From BNWE01 sp964369545 (lineage in GTDB: Bacteria > Pseudomonadota > Alphaproteobacteria > UBA3830), in the NCBI GenBank assembly GCA_964369545.1, contig CAYJFA010000004.1, positions 1 to 64,000 of the forward strand: 64,000 nt of DNA, written 5' to 3'. The notes below the pieces were generated by a model, which was not told the origin of the DNA, did not search any database, and was given only the letters and a program-made list of their open reading frames with translations. The translations under genes were made by a program, and so were the position numbers. Below, piece by piece: positions 27,396 to 37,156 of the stretch (within the stretch, counting starts at the first letter, position 1; every line of letters starts with the position of its first letter).

Positions 27396-28664
27396 TTACT
27401 GTTCTTTTTTCATGCCAGTTGTTGAATCTAGACCTGGACATTGGTATTGACCAATTCCAAAGCGAGGATATTTTACTGAAGATGGAGGATATAAGTAGAA
27501 CCTGTATAAGTCTATATTCCCGTACTGGATTATAAAATTCTTAAAAAATTCTTTCGTTTGCTCTTGTGATAATTGTGTACTTCCAATAGTTAGTGTACAT
27601 TAATGCTGAAAAGTGTGAGACTCTAATAAAACCATATTTCCTTGCTAAGTAAGCTGCTTCATTCAATAAATTTACTCCTGAAGATGTAAAACCAAACATT
27701 GTTGCGTATTATTCTTCATCGTTAGAAAGAAAGTATTTCCACACTTCTTCTATTTTGCCTATATGAAATGTATCAACTCCTTCTACAGTAATAGCCCAGC
27801 TTGTGGTTGATGTGTCTTTTCTATCATAACTGTTTGTTTTAATCTTTCATATGCACCAGGAAGAGAGTGAAGGATTTCGTGCAACAAAGCTCTTTCAGGG
27901 AGAAGTGCTCCTGGACTTAAAAGAAATTCGCCATTAGTTTTATTACGGCTCCATACATAAGATGGAATTGAACGCTTAGATTCATTAAAAGGAAAAATAA
28001 TAAATTTGCTTTTTTTTAGGTAAAGCTCTTCTTCCTGTTAAAGTAACATGATACGCTTCTTCAAGAATTTTTTCAGCATACTGGTTTTCGCAAAAATAAA
28101 ATGAACGATCATCCTGATCAGTTGGAACAAATATAATCTTAGGTAATTGATTAGCGGCGAATTTTGCTGTTACTATACGTAACAATTTACATCCTATTAG
28201 ATCTTGTGCAAGCATTGTTAAATAGCTCATTATTTGCCTTTTCAAATTTTCATTAAAATTGTAAAGACGCGAGCAAGTGAAAAATGCTACTGATGTGCTG
28301 ATAGGTACTCCCCTAGTACTAGAGATATTTCCCTTATGCAAAATGGCTATTTGTTCACCAGATGAAGTTTGGCCATATAAAACACCATTTCTTTCAGGTG
28401 TTTTTGTTTTAAAAGAAAAATCAACACATGTTTCTATAAAACTATCCAACAATCTTTCCTTATTTTCTGCTAAAATGATGGATCCCATGTCTTTTTATAT
28501 ATTTCCATTTCAGCCGGGGTTGATATAGGATTTATAATTGGCCATTCTGAAAGCGGTTTTGAAGTAAAGCTGTCTGTTGTTGAGGTAACTACTCTCATAC
28601 AGTCAGCATTTTGAAAATTCAACATAATTAACGTTGCGGCCGCGCATAACATAAATTTTTTCAT
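27396..28664 (-). pseudogene. Decayed secreted HExxH metallopeptidase, copy 1
   Basis: Read on the minus strand from ATG 28664 (GGAGGT seven bases before it), the gene starts with a signal peptide (MKKFMLCAAATLIMLNF). It then shares a line-by-line pattern with the gene at 35883-37009: KKTWD, LLDSFIETCVDFSFK, IGCKLLRIV, PKKSKFIIFPFNES, LLHEILHS, FLSNDEE, and KYPRFGIGQYQCPGLDSTTG at the end. The frame breaks at least three times: near 28480, in an A8 run near 28015 and after the HEILH site. A TAA also follows the FLSNDEE block, where the other copy has a Phe codon. The zinc site HExxH is at 27867-27881. The layout (HExxH, later EE, later Arg/Tyr-rich end) resembles M91/NleD-type effectors; that link is inference. 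Confidence 0.75.
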
Positions 28665-28735
28665 TGTTGTTACCTCCATAAAATTGTTGAGCCAATTCTA
28701 TTAAAACTGCATATTTTAAAAAGATCTTCTTAATT

Positions 28736-29473
28736 TTAATATTGAGTGCCTACAAAGTATAACCCGCAGGCTGGAGCGGTTTGTCCTGCTTGAGTCCTGT
28801 CCTTCGCATGAAATGCGGCTAAAAAATCATCTATAGTCCATTTTTCTCTTCCAACCAGCATTAGCGATCCGGCGATATTTCTTACTTGATGATATAAAAA
28901 AGACTTTGCTGCGACAGATATTGTAATGATATTTTTGTCTCTTTCCACTACTATTGTGTTTATTGTTTTTATGGGTGATTTTGATTGACATCCCGCAGCT
29001 CGAAACGAAGAAAAATCGTGTTTGCCTACTAAATATTGAGCTGCTTGATGCATTTTTTTCTCATCGAGAGGGGCTGTAATGTTCCAAACTCTATTTAGAT
29101 CTATACTGGCCTTTGTTCTCCGATTTAGTATTTTATAGATGTACGATCGTTCTTTTGCATTTAATCTTGCGTTGAAATCATCTGATACTTTTTCTATGGA
29201 CAAAATGGTAATTGGAACTTCTGCTAAATAAAAATTCATACATTCCTGTAGCCTGAAACAATCAAAGTCTGTTTCAAAATCAAAATGTGCAACTTGACAT
29301 AAGGCATGGACTCCCGCATCTGTTCTTCCGGATCCATGAGTGGTAATTTTCTTTTTTAAAAATGGTATCATGGATTCTTCAACGCATTGTTGGATGGAAT
29401 CAAAACCGTCTTGCCGCTGCCAACCATGAAATGGAGTTCCATCATACTCAATTGAAATCTTATATCTACTCAT
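28736..29473 (-). CDS. truA: tRNA pseudouridine(38-40) synthase
   Basis: TruA makes pseudouridine at positions 38-40 of the tRNA anticodon arm. The 245-residue product shows the catalytic Asp52 in SGRTDAGVHA, the early YDGTPFHGWQRQ motif, SFRAAGC near 155 and FLYHQVRNIAGSLMLVGR near 200. Length is normal. It is transcribed on the minus strand toward the decayed metallopeptidase gene and is divergent from ogt. Confidence 0.96.
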   Translation of the reverse strand: MSRYKISIEYDGTPFHGWQRQDGFDSIQQCVEESMIPFLKKKITTHGSGRTDAGVHALCQVAHFDFETDFDCFRLQECMNFYLAEVPITILSIEKVSDDFNARLNAKERSYIYKILNRRTKASIDLNRVWNITAPLDEKKMHQAAQYLVGKHDFSSFRAAGCQSKSPIKTINTIVVERDKNIITISVAAKSFLYHQVRNIAGSLMLVGREKWTIDDFLAAFHAKDRTQAGQTAPACGLYFVGTQY

Positions 29474-29530
29474 AATATACTTTATTTACTATATATTTAT
29501 TTATATGTATATATCTTGAATGGCTCAAAA

Positions 29531-30004
29531 ATGAAGAATATTTATTTTTATGAAACTCCCATCGGAAAAGCTGCTATAGGTTCGGACGGAGAGAGTATTA
29601 CAGACTTTTATTTCAACACTGAAAATATTAAGGAGAAGTTTTACGAAAAAGAAATTCCTCTGATAAAAATAGCGTCAGCGCAGCTTATGGATTATTTGTC
29701 TGGAAAATTGAAGCAGTTTTCGATTCCGCTTAATCCCTCTGGAACAGATTTTATGAGAAAAGTTTGGAATGCTTTGCAGAAAATTCAATATGGGAAAACT
29801 GTCGCTTATAAAGATATAGCTGAATTAATTGAACATCCTAAAGCATATAGAGCTGTTGGATTAGCCAATAGCAAAAATCCTATTCCTATATTTATTCCCT
29901 GTCACCGAGTGATTGGAGCGAATGGTAATCTTGTAGGTTTTTCCGGCGGTGGATTAGATCTAAAACAAAAGCTTTTAGATTTAGAGAAGGAAAATAATCA
30001 TTAA
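29531..30004 (+). CDS. ogt: Methylated-DNA--protein-cysteine methyltransferase
   Basis: Ogt removes alkyl groups from O6-alkylguanine onto its own cysteine. From ATG 29531 the product has 157 residues with the active site FIPCHRVIG (Cys124), the helix-turn-helix segment KTVAYKDIAELI and the final GFSGGGLDLKQKLLDLE. A TTG 15 bases upstream is an alternative start; neither has a good ribosome site. A broken second copy is at 39612, next to another alkylation-repair remnant. This copy looks intact. Confidence 0.93.
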   Translation: MKNIYFYETPIGKAAIGSDGESITDFYFNTENIKEKFYEKEIPLIKIASAQLMDYLSGKLKQFSIPLNPSGTDFMRKVWNALQKIQYGKTVAYKDIAELIEHPKAYRAVGLANSKNPIPIFIPCHRVIGANGNLVGFSGGGLDLKQKLLDLEKENNH

Positions 30005-30157
30005 CGATCATAAAAATATTTTTTTATAAATACTTACATAAAGATATATAAAATGTTGTGAATAAAACTCCTATATGGAGAAAATAATGTACTAAGTAAA
30101 AAAATATTGATATTTAGGGTAAAAGTTTTTATTGTTATAGAAATAGGAGGAAAAGAA

Positions 30158-30808
30158 ATGAAGAGATTAAAATTATTAAGCACGATAAGTATATGTTTTT
30201 TCTTTAATTTAATAGGAATGGTAAGGGAGGATGGAATAACAAATAAAGCTATGTTACAAGTATGTTCTTTGTTTTCAATGTGTTGTGATAGACCAAATGC
30301 ATATCCTAAGTATCCTTTATTCGAGTGGAAAAGTCTGGATCAATTAGCAGAGGATTCTGAAAAATTAGGAAATATTGAAAGGACACTCCCGAGAACTATC
30401 CCTGAGGCATTAGAAGAATGTGGAGCAGACTCGATATTAATTGATATATGTAAGACAAGACCACACATTTTATTAGCTTTAATTGTGATACGTGGAGAAG
30501 GAGCAATAAAGTTGTTTTCTTTTTTGCTTCCATTAATAGGAGATGAAATTGCGCAACGTAACGCTATCCTTGCTACTACTACATCTGGAATGAATGTATT
30601 ACATTTGGCTGCGGATAATCGAGATGCATTGGGGTTGTTTTCTTTTTTGCTTCCATTAATAGGAGATGAAGTTGCACAACGTGACGCTATCCTTACTGTT
30701 GATGATCTTGGAAGGAATATATTACATTTGGCTGCGGGTAATCGAGAGCTTGTTGCTTTTTTAGGATCCTTTTTAATAATAGGCGAGCCTATAATAATCA
30801 TGGATTAA
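30158..30808 (+). CDS. Exported protein with two near-identical ankyrin-like repeats
   Basis: The 216-residue product starts at ATG 30158 with a strong AGGAGG site and has a signal peptide (about 22 residues). Residues 118-199 contain two 41-residue repeats with LFSFLLPLIGDE(I/V)AQR and LHLAA(D/G)NR. The LHLAA core is that of ankyrin repeats, but the units are longer than the usual 33. Ankyrin-repeat proteins are common effectors in host-associated bacteria. Only this limited similarity is visible, so an effector role is inference. The gene converges with thrS. Confidence 0.65.
   Translation: MKRLKLLSTISICFFFNLIGMVREDGITNKAMLQVCSLFSMCCDRPNAYPKYPLFEWKSLDQLAEDSEKLGNIERTLPRTIPEALEECGADSILIDICKTRPHILLALIVIRGEGAIKLFSFLLPLIGDEIAQRNAILATTTSGMNVLHLAADNRDALGLFSFLLPLIGDEVAQRDAILTVDDLGRNILHLAAGNRELVAFLGSFLIIGEPIIIMD
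30511..30756 (+). repeat. Tandem duplication of a 123-base unit inside the ankyrin-like gene
   Basis: Units 30511-30633 and 30634-30756 are in frame (41 codons). The first 37 bases are identical and the rest differ by scattered changes. This looks like a recent duplication that extended the repeat domain. Confidence 0.85.
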
Positions 30809-30813
30809 AATTG

Positions 30814-32676
30814 CTAGGACTTTGGTTCAGCGCATATTTGTTTCATCAATGATATTGCTTCGTCAAAACTAAGGGTTTCCTGAGATCCATCTATTTTTCT
30901 TAATGTGATTGTATTGTTTTTTGTTTCGTTTGTACCTAAAATGGCCATAAGAGGAATTTTTGCAAGCGAATGCCCTCTGATTTTGTAGGAAATTTTTTCC
31001 GCGCGTATATCAAGCTCCGCTCTTATATTATTATCAATTAACGCATTGAAAAATTTCTGCGCATAATCATTTTGGTCATTGGTGATAGTAGCAACAACAA
31101 TTTGTGTCGGAGTTAACCAAATAGGTAGTTTTCCTGCGTAATGTTCTAACAAAATTCCAATAAATCTTTCAAATGATCCTAGTCCTGCACGATGTAGCAT
31201 AATCGGACGATGCTTCTCTCCATCTTCTCCTATATACCACGCATCCAATCTTTCTGGCATTGAAAAATCGAATTGCAGTGTCCCACATTGCCAATCGCGA
31301 CCTAATTTATCTTTCAATATAAATTCTAGCTTCGGGCCATAAAAAGCGCCTTCTCCTTTATTTGTCGTATACGGCAACCCGGTTTCAGTAATTGCTTTTT
31401 GCAATAAATCTTCGGCTAAATCCCAAGTTTCATCGGATCCTGTTCTTAAGAGAGGACGATCTGAAAATTTCACAGAAAACTCATCAAATCCAAGATCCTT
31501 ATACATTTTTGCTAATAGATTGCAGAATTTTTGTGTTTCTGAATTTAATTGACTCGGTGTACAGAAGATATGCCCGTCATCCTGAGTAAACGCACGTACA
31601 CGCATTGTTCCATATAAAGAACCGGATGGCTCATTTCTATGACAGGTACCAAATTCAGCCATGCGCAGAGGTAAATCACGATAGCTTTTTGTTCCTTGTT
31701 TAAAAATTTGTACATGTCCAGGGCAATTCATCGGTTTTATTGCTAATACTTTATCTTCCGATTCTGAAGTGAACATGTTTTGTCGAAATTTTCCCCAATG
31801 TCCGGATGCTTCCCATAACGCACAATCGATCATCTGTGGAGTGTTGACCTCGACGTACCCATCTTTTTGAATGCATTTTCTAACATAATTGCGCAATGTG
31901 CGATACAGTGTCCATCCTTTTGGATGCCAAAATATTGATCCAACTGCTTCTTCCTGCATATGGAATAAATCCATTTCTTTCCCGAGCTTTCTATGATCTC
32001 GCTTTTCCGCCTCTTCAAGATTTTTAATATACGCATCCAGATCTTCTTTTGAAAACCAAGATGTGGCATATATTCTTTGAAGCATTTCTCGTTTAGAATC
32101 TCCACGCCAATAGGCACCAGCTAATTTCATAATTTTAAAATGACTCGATGCAGCGCCAGTTTTTGGGAGGTGAGGGCCGCGGCATAAATCCACAAATTTA
32201 TCTTCGTGATGATATAAAGTCACCTCAGCAACATCCAAATCGCGAATCAGCTCAACTTTGAAAGGCTCTTTCATTGTGGAAAACATTTTTAATGAATCGT
32301 TTTTGGATATTACTTCACGCGTTATTTTGTAATCGGATTTAATAATTTCCAGCATTTTCTTTTCTATTTTTTCAAAGTCATCAGGAGTAATTTGATGATC
32401 GCATGAAATATCATAGTAAAAACCATTATCTATGGTTGGTCCAATAGCAATCTTCACATTAGGAAATAACTCTTTAAGCGCATGTGCCATGATATGCGCC
32501 GTTGTATGACGCATAATTTCCAATGCCATAGGATGGTCTTTTGTGATTGCTTTAACTGTTGCTGTGGTAGAGAATGTTGTCGATAAATCAGCGGGTACTC
32601 CGTCAATAAGAAGCGCAAAGGCTTTTTTGACGTTATTATTTTTTATGAAATCAAATCCAGAAATCATTTCGCTCAT
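30814..32676 (-). CDS. thrS: Threonine--tRNA ligase
   Basis: ThrS charges tRNA-Thr and edits mischarged serine. From ATG 32676 (GGAG nine bases ahead) the product has 620 residues. It shows the editing-domain HTTAHIMAHAL with its zinc-like His pair, GFYYDI, motif 2 CHRNEPSGSLYG, zinc-site MNCPGHVQIF, VRAFTQDDGHIF and HRAGLGSFERF near the end. The N-terminal TGS domain looks shortened: only about 50 residues precede the editing domain. Its leader contains a tRNA-Thr gene 24 bases upstream. Confidence 0.97.
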   Translation of the reverse strand: MSEMISGFDFIKNNNVKKAFALLIDGVPADLSTTFSTTATVKAITKDHPMALEIMRHTTAHIMAHALKELFPNVKIAIGPTIDNGFYYDISCDHQITPDDFEKIEKKMLEIIKSDYKITREVISKNDSLKMFSTMKEPFKVELIRDLDVAEVTLYHHEDKFVDLCRGPHLPKTGAASSHFKIMKLAGAYWRGDSKREMLQRIYATSWFSKEDLDAYIKNLEEAEKRDHRKLGKEMDLFHMQEEAVGSIFWHPKGWTLYRTLRNYVRKCIQKDGYVEVNTPQMIDCALWEASGHWGKFRQNMFTSESEDKVLAIKPMNCPGHVQIFKQGTKSYRDLPLRMAEFGTCHRNEPSGSLYGTMRVRAFTQDDGHIFCTPSQLNSETQKFCNLLAKMYKDLGFDEFSVKFSDRPLLRTGSDETWDLAEDLLQKAITETGLPYTTNKGEGAFYGPKLEFILKDKLGRDWQCGTLQFDFSMPERLDAWYIGEDGEKHRPIMLHRAGLGSFERFIGILLEHYAGKLPIWLTPTQIVVATITNDQNDYAQKFFNALIDNNIRAELDIRAEKISYKIRGHSLAKIPLMAILGTNETKNNTITLRKIDGSQETLSFDEAISLMKQICAEPKS

Positions 32677-32700
32677 TATAACTAACTCCATTGTGTTTTA

Positions 32701-32775
<75 letters not shown>

Positions 32776-32825
32776 ATAAGATATCTCATTAAGAAAACAA
32801 AATGTGAGACACTCAGATAATATCA

Positions 32826-34046
32826 TTATGAATTTTCAATGCAATGCTTTGTGACAAAAAATCTCATGTGATCTTTAACATTATGAATTCTGAGGTAATC
32901 AATCTCTGCAGCCGCTAAAGAGGACGCAGCAATTGTTTCAATATCTCGGTCTTTTGCTGACTCATTTGAAAAAAATGATATAAATGATTTTCTGGAATGA
33001 CCTAGCAGGATTTCGCAATTGATATCTTTTAAATTTTTTATATTTTTTATTATATTGATATTTTGACGTTTAGTTTTTTCGAAACCAATTCCAGGATCTA
33101 CGATTATATTTTCATATCTCATTCCTAATTTTTCTAGTTCCTGAATACGTTTTTTAAACCATGAAAAATCTGTGCCATGTAGCATTATTACTAATTTCAA
33201 ATTTTGATCCGCGATTAATTTTATTGTTTTTGGACTTAATTTCGAATTCTGATCGTTTATCCATTTGATGTTTTTATGTTTTTTAATAAAACATTCTATA
33301 ACTTCATCAAAATAAGTATCTATACTAATACCGTCTATATCGCTGCATCTTTCTAAAACTTTGCCTAATCTATTGATTTCTTCCGATGGAGAAATTTCGA
33401 TATAATTTGGTTTAGTTGATTGCGCCCCAATATCTATTATCGCAGCGCCATCGCTATATAATTTTCTCACATGCTGTTCTGCTTTTTCTGCTTCAAAAAA
33501 GTATCCACCATCGGAAAACGAATCAGGAGTTACATTCACAATTCCAATGAATTTCGGATTTAAAACAAAGTGATTAAGAGCAGAATAATTGTTGATATCA
33601 ATTTTTATATTTTTAGGGATTTCATATCCTATTTCTGTAAGCAAATATTGAAGAAAATCTCGATTTTTAATCTCTTTATGTGGAACTGTCAGGAAATCGG
33701 TACTAATTTCTTGCTCGTAATAGGAAACTATATCGATATCAATGATTCTTGGCGACCACTTTTTGTCTGAGGGCTTGCGTCCAAGTTTTTTTTCAATTTT
33801 TTTTATTTTTAAAAGCAATTCTGAAGGATTACAATGTGTTGTTCCTGCGATTATCATGTTTAAAAAAGGTGTATTCCATTTTTCAGATGCATTTTCCGGT
33901 AATAACGCATTTGTTTCGATTATATGAGATGTAGTTTTGATAGTGAAAAATTCAGCAAGCTCTGAAATCGCATTTTGAAGATTAACTAATCTGTTCCCCA
34001 GATTTGTGCCAAGGGACAGGCAGACTATTTCTGGTTTCTTTAACAT
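32826..34046 (-). CDS. folKP: Bifunctional HPPK-DHPS (folate synthesis)
   Basis: One 406-residue protein carries two consecutive folate enzymes. Residues 1-150 are 6-hydroxymethyl-7,8-dihydropterin pyrophosphokinase (SLGTNLGNRLVNLQNAI, SPRIIDIDIV). Residues about 160-400 are dihydropteroate synthase (GIVNVTPDSFSDGG, DIGAQSTKP, IIVDPGIGFEKT, LLGHSRKSF). The fused form occurs in chlamydiae, plants and fungi and in some intracellular bacteria. It is immediately downstream of folB, seven bases away, so three successive steps of folate synthesis are in one unit. Confidence 0.93.
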   Translation of the reverse strand: MLKKPEIVCLSLGTNLGNRLVNLQNAISELAEFFTIKTTSHIIETNALLPENASEKWNTPFLNMIIAGTTHCNPSELLLKIKKIEKKLGRKPSDKKWSPRIIDIDIVSYYEQEISTDFLTVPHKEIKNRDFLQYLLTEIGYEIPKNIKIDINNYSALNHFVLNPKFIGIVNVTPDSFSDGGYFFEAEKAEQHVRKLYSDGAAIIDIGAQSTKPNYIEISPSEEINRLGKVLERCSDIDGISIDTYFDEVIECFIKKHKNIKWINDQNSKLSPKTIKLIADQNLKLVIMLHGTDFSWFKKRIQELEKLGMRYENIIVDPGIGFEKTKRQNINIIKNIKNLKDINCEILLGHSRKSFISFFSNESAKDRDIETIAASSLAAAEIDYLRIHNVKDHMRFFVTKHCIENS

Positions 34047-34053
34047 AATGTTA

Positions 34054-34416
34054 TTACCAATCTGAGCATATGAATGAGCTGCTTTCTAAATTTTTGGTAG
34101 ATGGTCGAGGTTTTATAACTTCAACACGTATCGATATTTTATTATTTTTTAAATATTCAGAGATTATATTGTATATATATTGCGCAGCTCGTTCTATCAA
34201 ATTAAAACTTGCGTTTGCCAAATGTTTTTCAATGAAATTTAAGAGAAAAGAGTAGCATAGAGTGCTATTAAGTTCATCATTTTCAACTGCCGGAATATTA
34301 TCTAAAAAACGAAGGCTGATATTTAAAATTACACGGCGTTTTTGAGATTTTTCGCCTACGTTATTTCCGAGAACAAAGTATGTTTCATAATTATTAATAT
34401 TTAATTGTCGAATCAT
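34054..34416 (-). CDS. folB: Dihydroneopterin aldolase
   Basis: FolB cleaves dihydroneopterin to 6-hydroxymethyl-dihydropterin, the substrate of the HPPK encoded next. The 120-residue product has the tunnel-fold outline: VILNISLRFL strand, FNLIERAAQYIYNII helix (FxLIExLA signature of the active site) and the closing VEVIKPRPS strand. AGAGGA precedes the ATG. It starts the folB-folKP unit. Confidence 0.85.
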   Translation of the reverse strand: MIRQLNINNYETYFVLGNNVGEKSQKRRVILNISLRFLDNIPAVENDELNSTLCYSFLLNFIEKHLANASFNLIERAAQYIYNIISEYLKNNKISIRVEVIKPRPSTKNLESSSFICSDW

Positions 34417-34984
34417 TTAGGATCCTCTTTTTTGTTTTGATTAGAATATATGATTTAAAGGATTTTTTTAACGTCTAATCTTTTTAAAGTCGAATAGATC
34501 TTTTACTTTATAATATGACGAAATTTCGGGTTTTTTAAGAGGTAACAGCGTGTTTTTTTTATAAATTATGATTGCATCAACAGATCGATACCTTAATTAA
34601 TCTAGATCCCGGTATTTCTCAATTCCTGCAACAGAAGCAGGTATAGAACATTTGCAAAACACCACTTTAAATTGGTCGCCAGATTTCGGATGTGTGTACC
34701 ATTTACCGGACATATTGAGAATTTCACACAGTATTTGATGCAATATTATTGGATAATAGTGACTAGAGCGGAGTTTCCATAAACTCTCACTTTGGCTACA
34801 ACGTAGTCATTCTCCTCATTTTTTAAATTATACATTCAAGTTGATCCCGGAGATTTATTAAATTCGATTTTTGTTGAATTGATAAATTCATTTGTATTAA
34901 TTACGTTTTCCATACTTTATAATCCTAGTGGATTGTATATAAATTTAATATATACGTTCTTGTATATTAACTTCAAAAGGAATA
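34417..34984. other. Gap with short decayed frames on the minus strand
   Basis: About 570 bases without an intact gene. On the minus strand there are short readable fragments in different frames, for instance one beginning at an ATG near 34911 (MENVINTNEFINS) and one ending CSIPASVAGIEKYRDLD. They may be remains of one or two small genes. No family is recognised. Confidence 0.35.
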
Positions 34985-35530
34985 ATGGTGACTGTAAAAA
35001 GGTGTTCGTGGGCGAATTCCAGTGAATGGTTGAGAAAACATCATGACGAAAAATGGGGAAAACCACTTCATGATGATCAAAAATTGTTTGAACTTCTTAT
35101 TTTAGAAGGAAAATCATGTGGTCTCAGCTGGGAACTTATCCTCAAAAAACGTGATTATATAAGAAAAGCATTCGATAATTTCGATCCGGAAATTTTGGTT
35201 AAGTACAATGAAGCAAAGATCGAATCACTTATGCAAGATGCGGGAATTATTAGGCACAGAGCAAAAATTGAGGCTGTTATCGAAAACGCGAAAGCATATC
35301 TGAAACTAAAAGAACAGAAAACTCTTAATGATTTTCTGTGGTCATACGTGAACTACGAGCCAATTATCAATGATGGAACGCAACGCATTACAAGAAGCGA
35401 AATATCTGACAGATTAAGTAAAGATCTCAAAAAGCTCGGATTCAAATTCGTTGGATCTGTTAGCATATATGCGTTTATGCAAGATATTGGTATGGTTAAC
35501 GATCACGACTATGATTGCTATGTAAAATAA
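34985..35530 (+). CDS. tag: DNA-3-methyladenine glycosylase I
   Basis: Tag removes 3-methyladenine from DNA. The 181-residue product has the zinc-ligand set of the family: Cys7 in KRCSW, His20 in HHDEKWG, His174 and Cys178 in NDHDYDCY. The helix-hairpin-helix region includes CGLSWELILKKRDYIRKAF. Where the family normally has EGFQAGLSW this protein has EGKSCGLSW. AAGGA lies just before ATG 34985; GTG one codon later has better spacing. Nearby are an intact ogt and decayed ogt and alkD copies, so alkylation repair was once richer here. Confidence 0.92.
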   Translation: MVTVKRCSWANSSEWLRKHHDEKWGKPLHDDQKLFELLILEGKSCGLSWELILKKRDYIRKAFDNFDPEILVKYNEAKIESLMQDAGIIRHRAKIEAVIENAKAYLKLKEQKTLNDFLWSYVNYEPIINDGTQRITRSEISDRLSKDLKKLGFKFVGSVSIYAFMQDIGMVNDHDYDCYVK

Positions 35531-35882
35531 TAACGCTGATAACTTTATATTTTTCCAACTATTCGACCCATATTTTTCGAAAAATAAATGAGATAGATAC
35601 AAATATTATCTAAAAACAGACAATATACTTATTTTAGAAAATTTTTTTGGAAAATTATTGGCTATTTATGGTAATAATTTTGTATATATTTGTGACCGTA
35701 TATGATTGTTATGTTAGTAGTTTTTGTCGTCATATTCCAGTTTATATGGTCTGTTGGATTTCTTTTTTTGTTTAAGAAGCATAAGTTTCGTAAGGGAGCT
35801 TATTTTGTCTTTGTCAAAAAAATAATCCTTCGCTATATAGTATTTAAATTTTTCATATTAAAAAATGGAGAATGTGATAACG
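35531..35882 (+). other. Gap before the second metallopeptidase copy
   Basis: About 350 AT-rich bases. A frame of 76 codons begins at 35702 but is hydrophobic, overlaps the signal-peptide start and looks accidental. The end holds GGAG ahead of the ATG at 35883. I see no terminator for tag. Confidence 0.4.
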
Positions 35883-37009
35883 ATGAAAAAAATGTTAATA
35901 GCAGCGAGTTCAGCTTTTCTGATTTGCTGTAATTCTGATGCAATGGATGCTGACGTAAATAATCTACAAAGTAAGTCTGCGACAACAAATTTAGCTGAAT
36001 CAACAGTTAACTATCCTATAGCCTCTTTAAAGCCTATGCATCCATTTGTTAATAGAATTGAAATGGTTGAATTTTATAAAACTTGGGATCAAACATTGAC
36101 TTTAGAGGAAAATCAAAAAAAATTATTAAATGACGTTTTGGAAACATGCTTTGATCTATCTTTTAAAGTAAAAGAGTCTACCGTAGACAGTGTTTTGCGT
36201 GGAGAAACAAACTCAAACGAGCAGATAACGATTTTTAACAAGAAAAAGTTACCCAGTCACATTGACGAAAGCATTCTATTTACTTCAACCACTACGCATT
36301 CAGAATGTCAGCAACTCTATAATTGTGATGGTAAAATAGCAAGCATGATAATGAATTCTTTAAAGATGATTGTGCAAGAGCCTCTAGGATGTAAGTTGTT
36401 TCGCGTTATGTTAGCTAAACGCAAAGCGAATAGTTTATCTAAGCTTGTATTTATTCCAAGAGATAAAGACAAAAATACGTTTCTTTTTTCTTCAAGCGAT
36501 TATATTGCATCTTTTACTAAGAGATAGGAAAACTTGTTGCACTACAGGAATCTCCTTATAAAAAGAGTAATTTTATTTTTGTTCCTTTCAACGAATCTGA
36601 TCGCTCTATGCAAATTCATATATTAACACGAAATATAGAAAAAGATGACTGTTTTTTAATAAAAACTATAGCAGGCCCGACTGATGTCAGCTTGTTTCAT
36701 GAAATAGTTCATGCCATTTATATATCAATGGCAAAGCTCAGCAGCGTAACTGCCATAGAAAAACGTTATATCGAAAATATAGTGCCTTTATGGAAAGTTT
36801 TTCTTAGTAACGATGAAGAATTCGCCACAATGTACGGCGTGGAAAATTCTACAGAATTAAATTCAATAAATGAATCAGATTACTCAGCAGCAAAATATCG
36901 ATACTATTTAGATCCTAATGCTCCAATTAAGTATCCACGTTTTGGTATTGGACAATATCAATGCCTAGATTTAGATCCTAGAACCGGTTTAAAACTAACA
37001 TCACTGTAG
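35883..37009 (+). pseudogene. Secreted HExxH metallopeptidase, copy 2, one frameshift
   Basis: From ATG 35883 the product begins with a signal peptide (MKKMLIAASSAFLICCNSDA). The frame runs to TAG at 36525-36527, but the next frame is open from 36521 on and continues without stop to 37009. There it holds HEIVHAI (HExxH at 36698-36712), a later NDEEFATMYG that could give the third zinc ligand, and the end KYPRFGIGQYQCLDLDPRTG. A single missing base near 36519-36522 explains the break. The whole matches the decayed copy at 27396-28664 block by block. The HExxH plus later EE layout resembles M91-type (NleD) proteases; the function as an effector is inference. It could still be expressed as a two-part or truncated protein. 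Confidence 0.75.
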
Positions 37010-37021
37010 GTATTTATAAGC

Positions 37022-37072
37022 AAAGTAGACTGATCATGAATTATCGCAGATGAAAAGGTCTACTTATTTTAT
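37022..37072 (+). terminator. Possible terminator after the metallopeptidase
   Basis: AAGTAGAC (37023-37030) pairs with GTCTACTT (37058-37065) around a 27-base loop, followed by ATTTTATT. It starts 13 bases after the stop codon. The loop is long, so this is only a fair candidate. Confidence 0.4.
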
Positions 37073-37156
37073 TCAATCAATGGGTTCTAATTCAAAAAAA
37101 CTGTTTTCCTTTTACAAAACAGTAACTGCTATACTTTCTCGAATCATCTTCGTTGG

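Noticed and set aside
35702..35932. 76-codon frame before metallopeptidase copy 2
   Set aside because: AT-driven hydrophobic frame overlapping the real start; no ribosome site.
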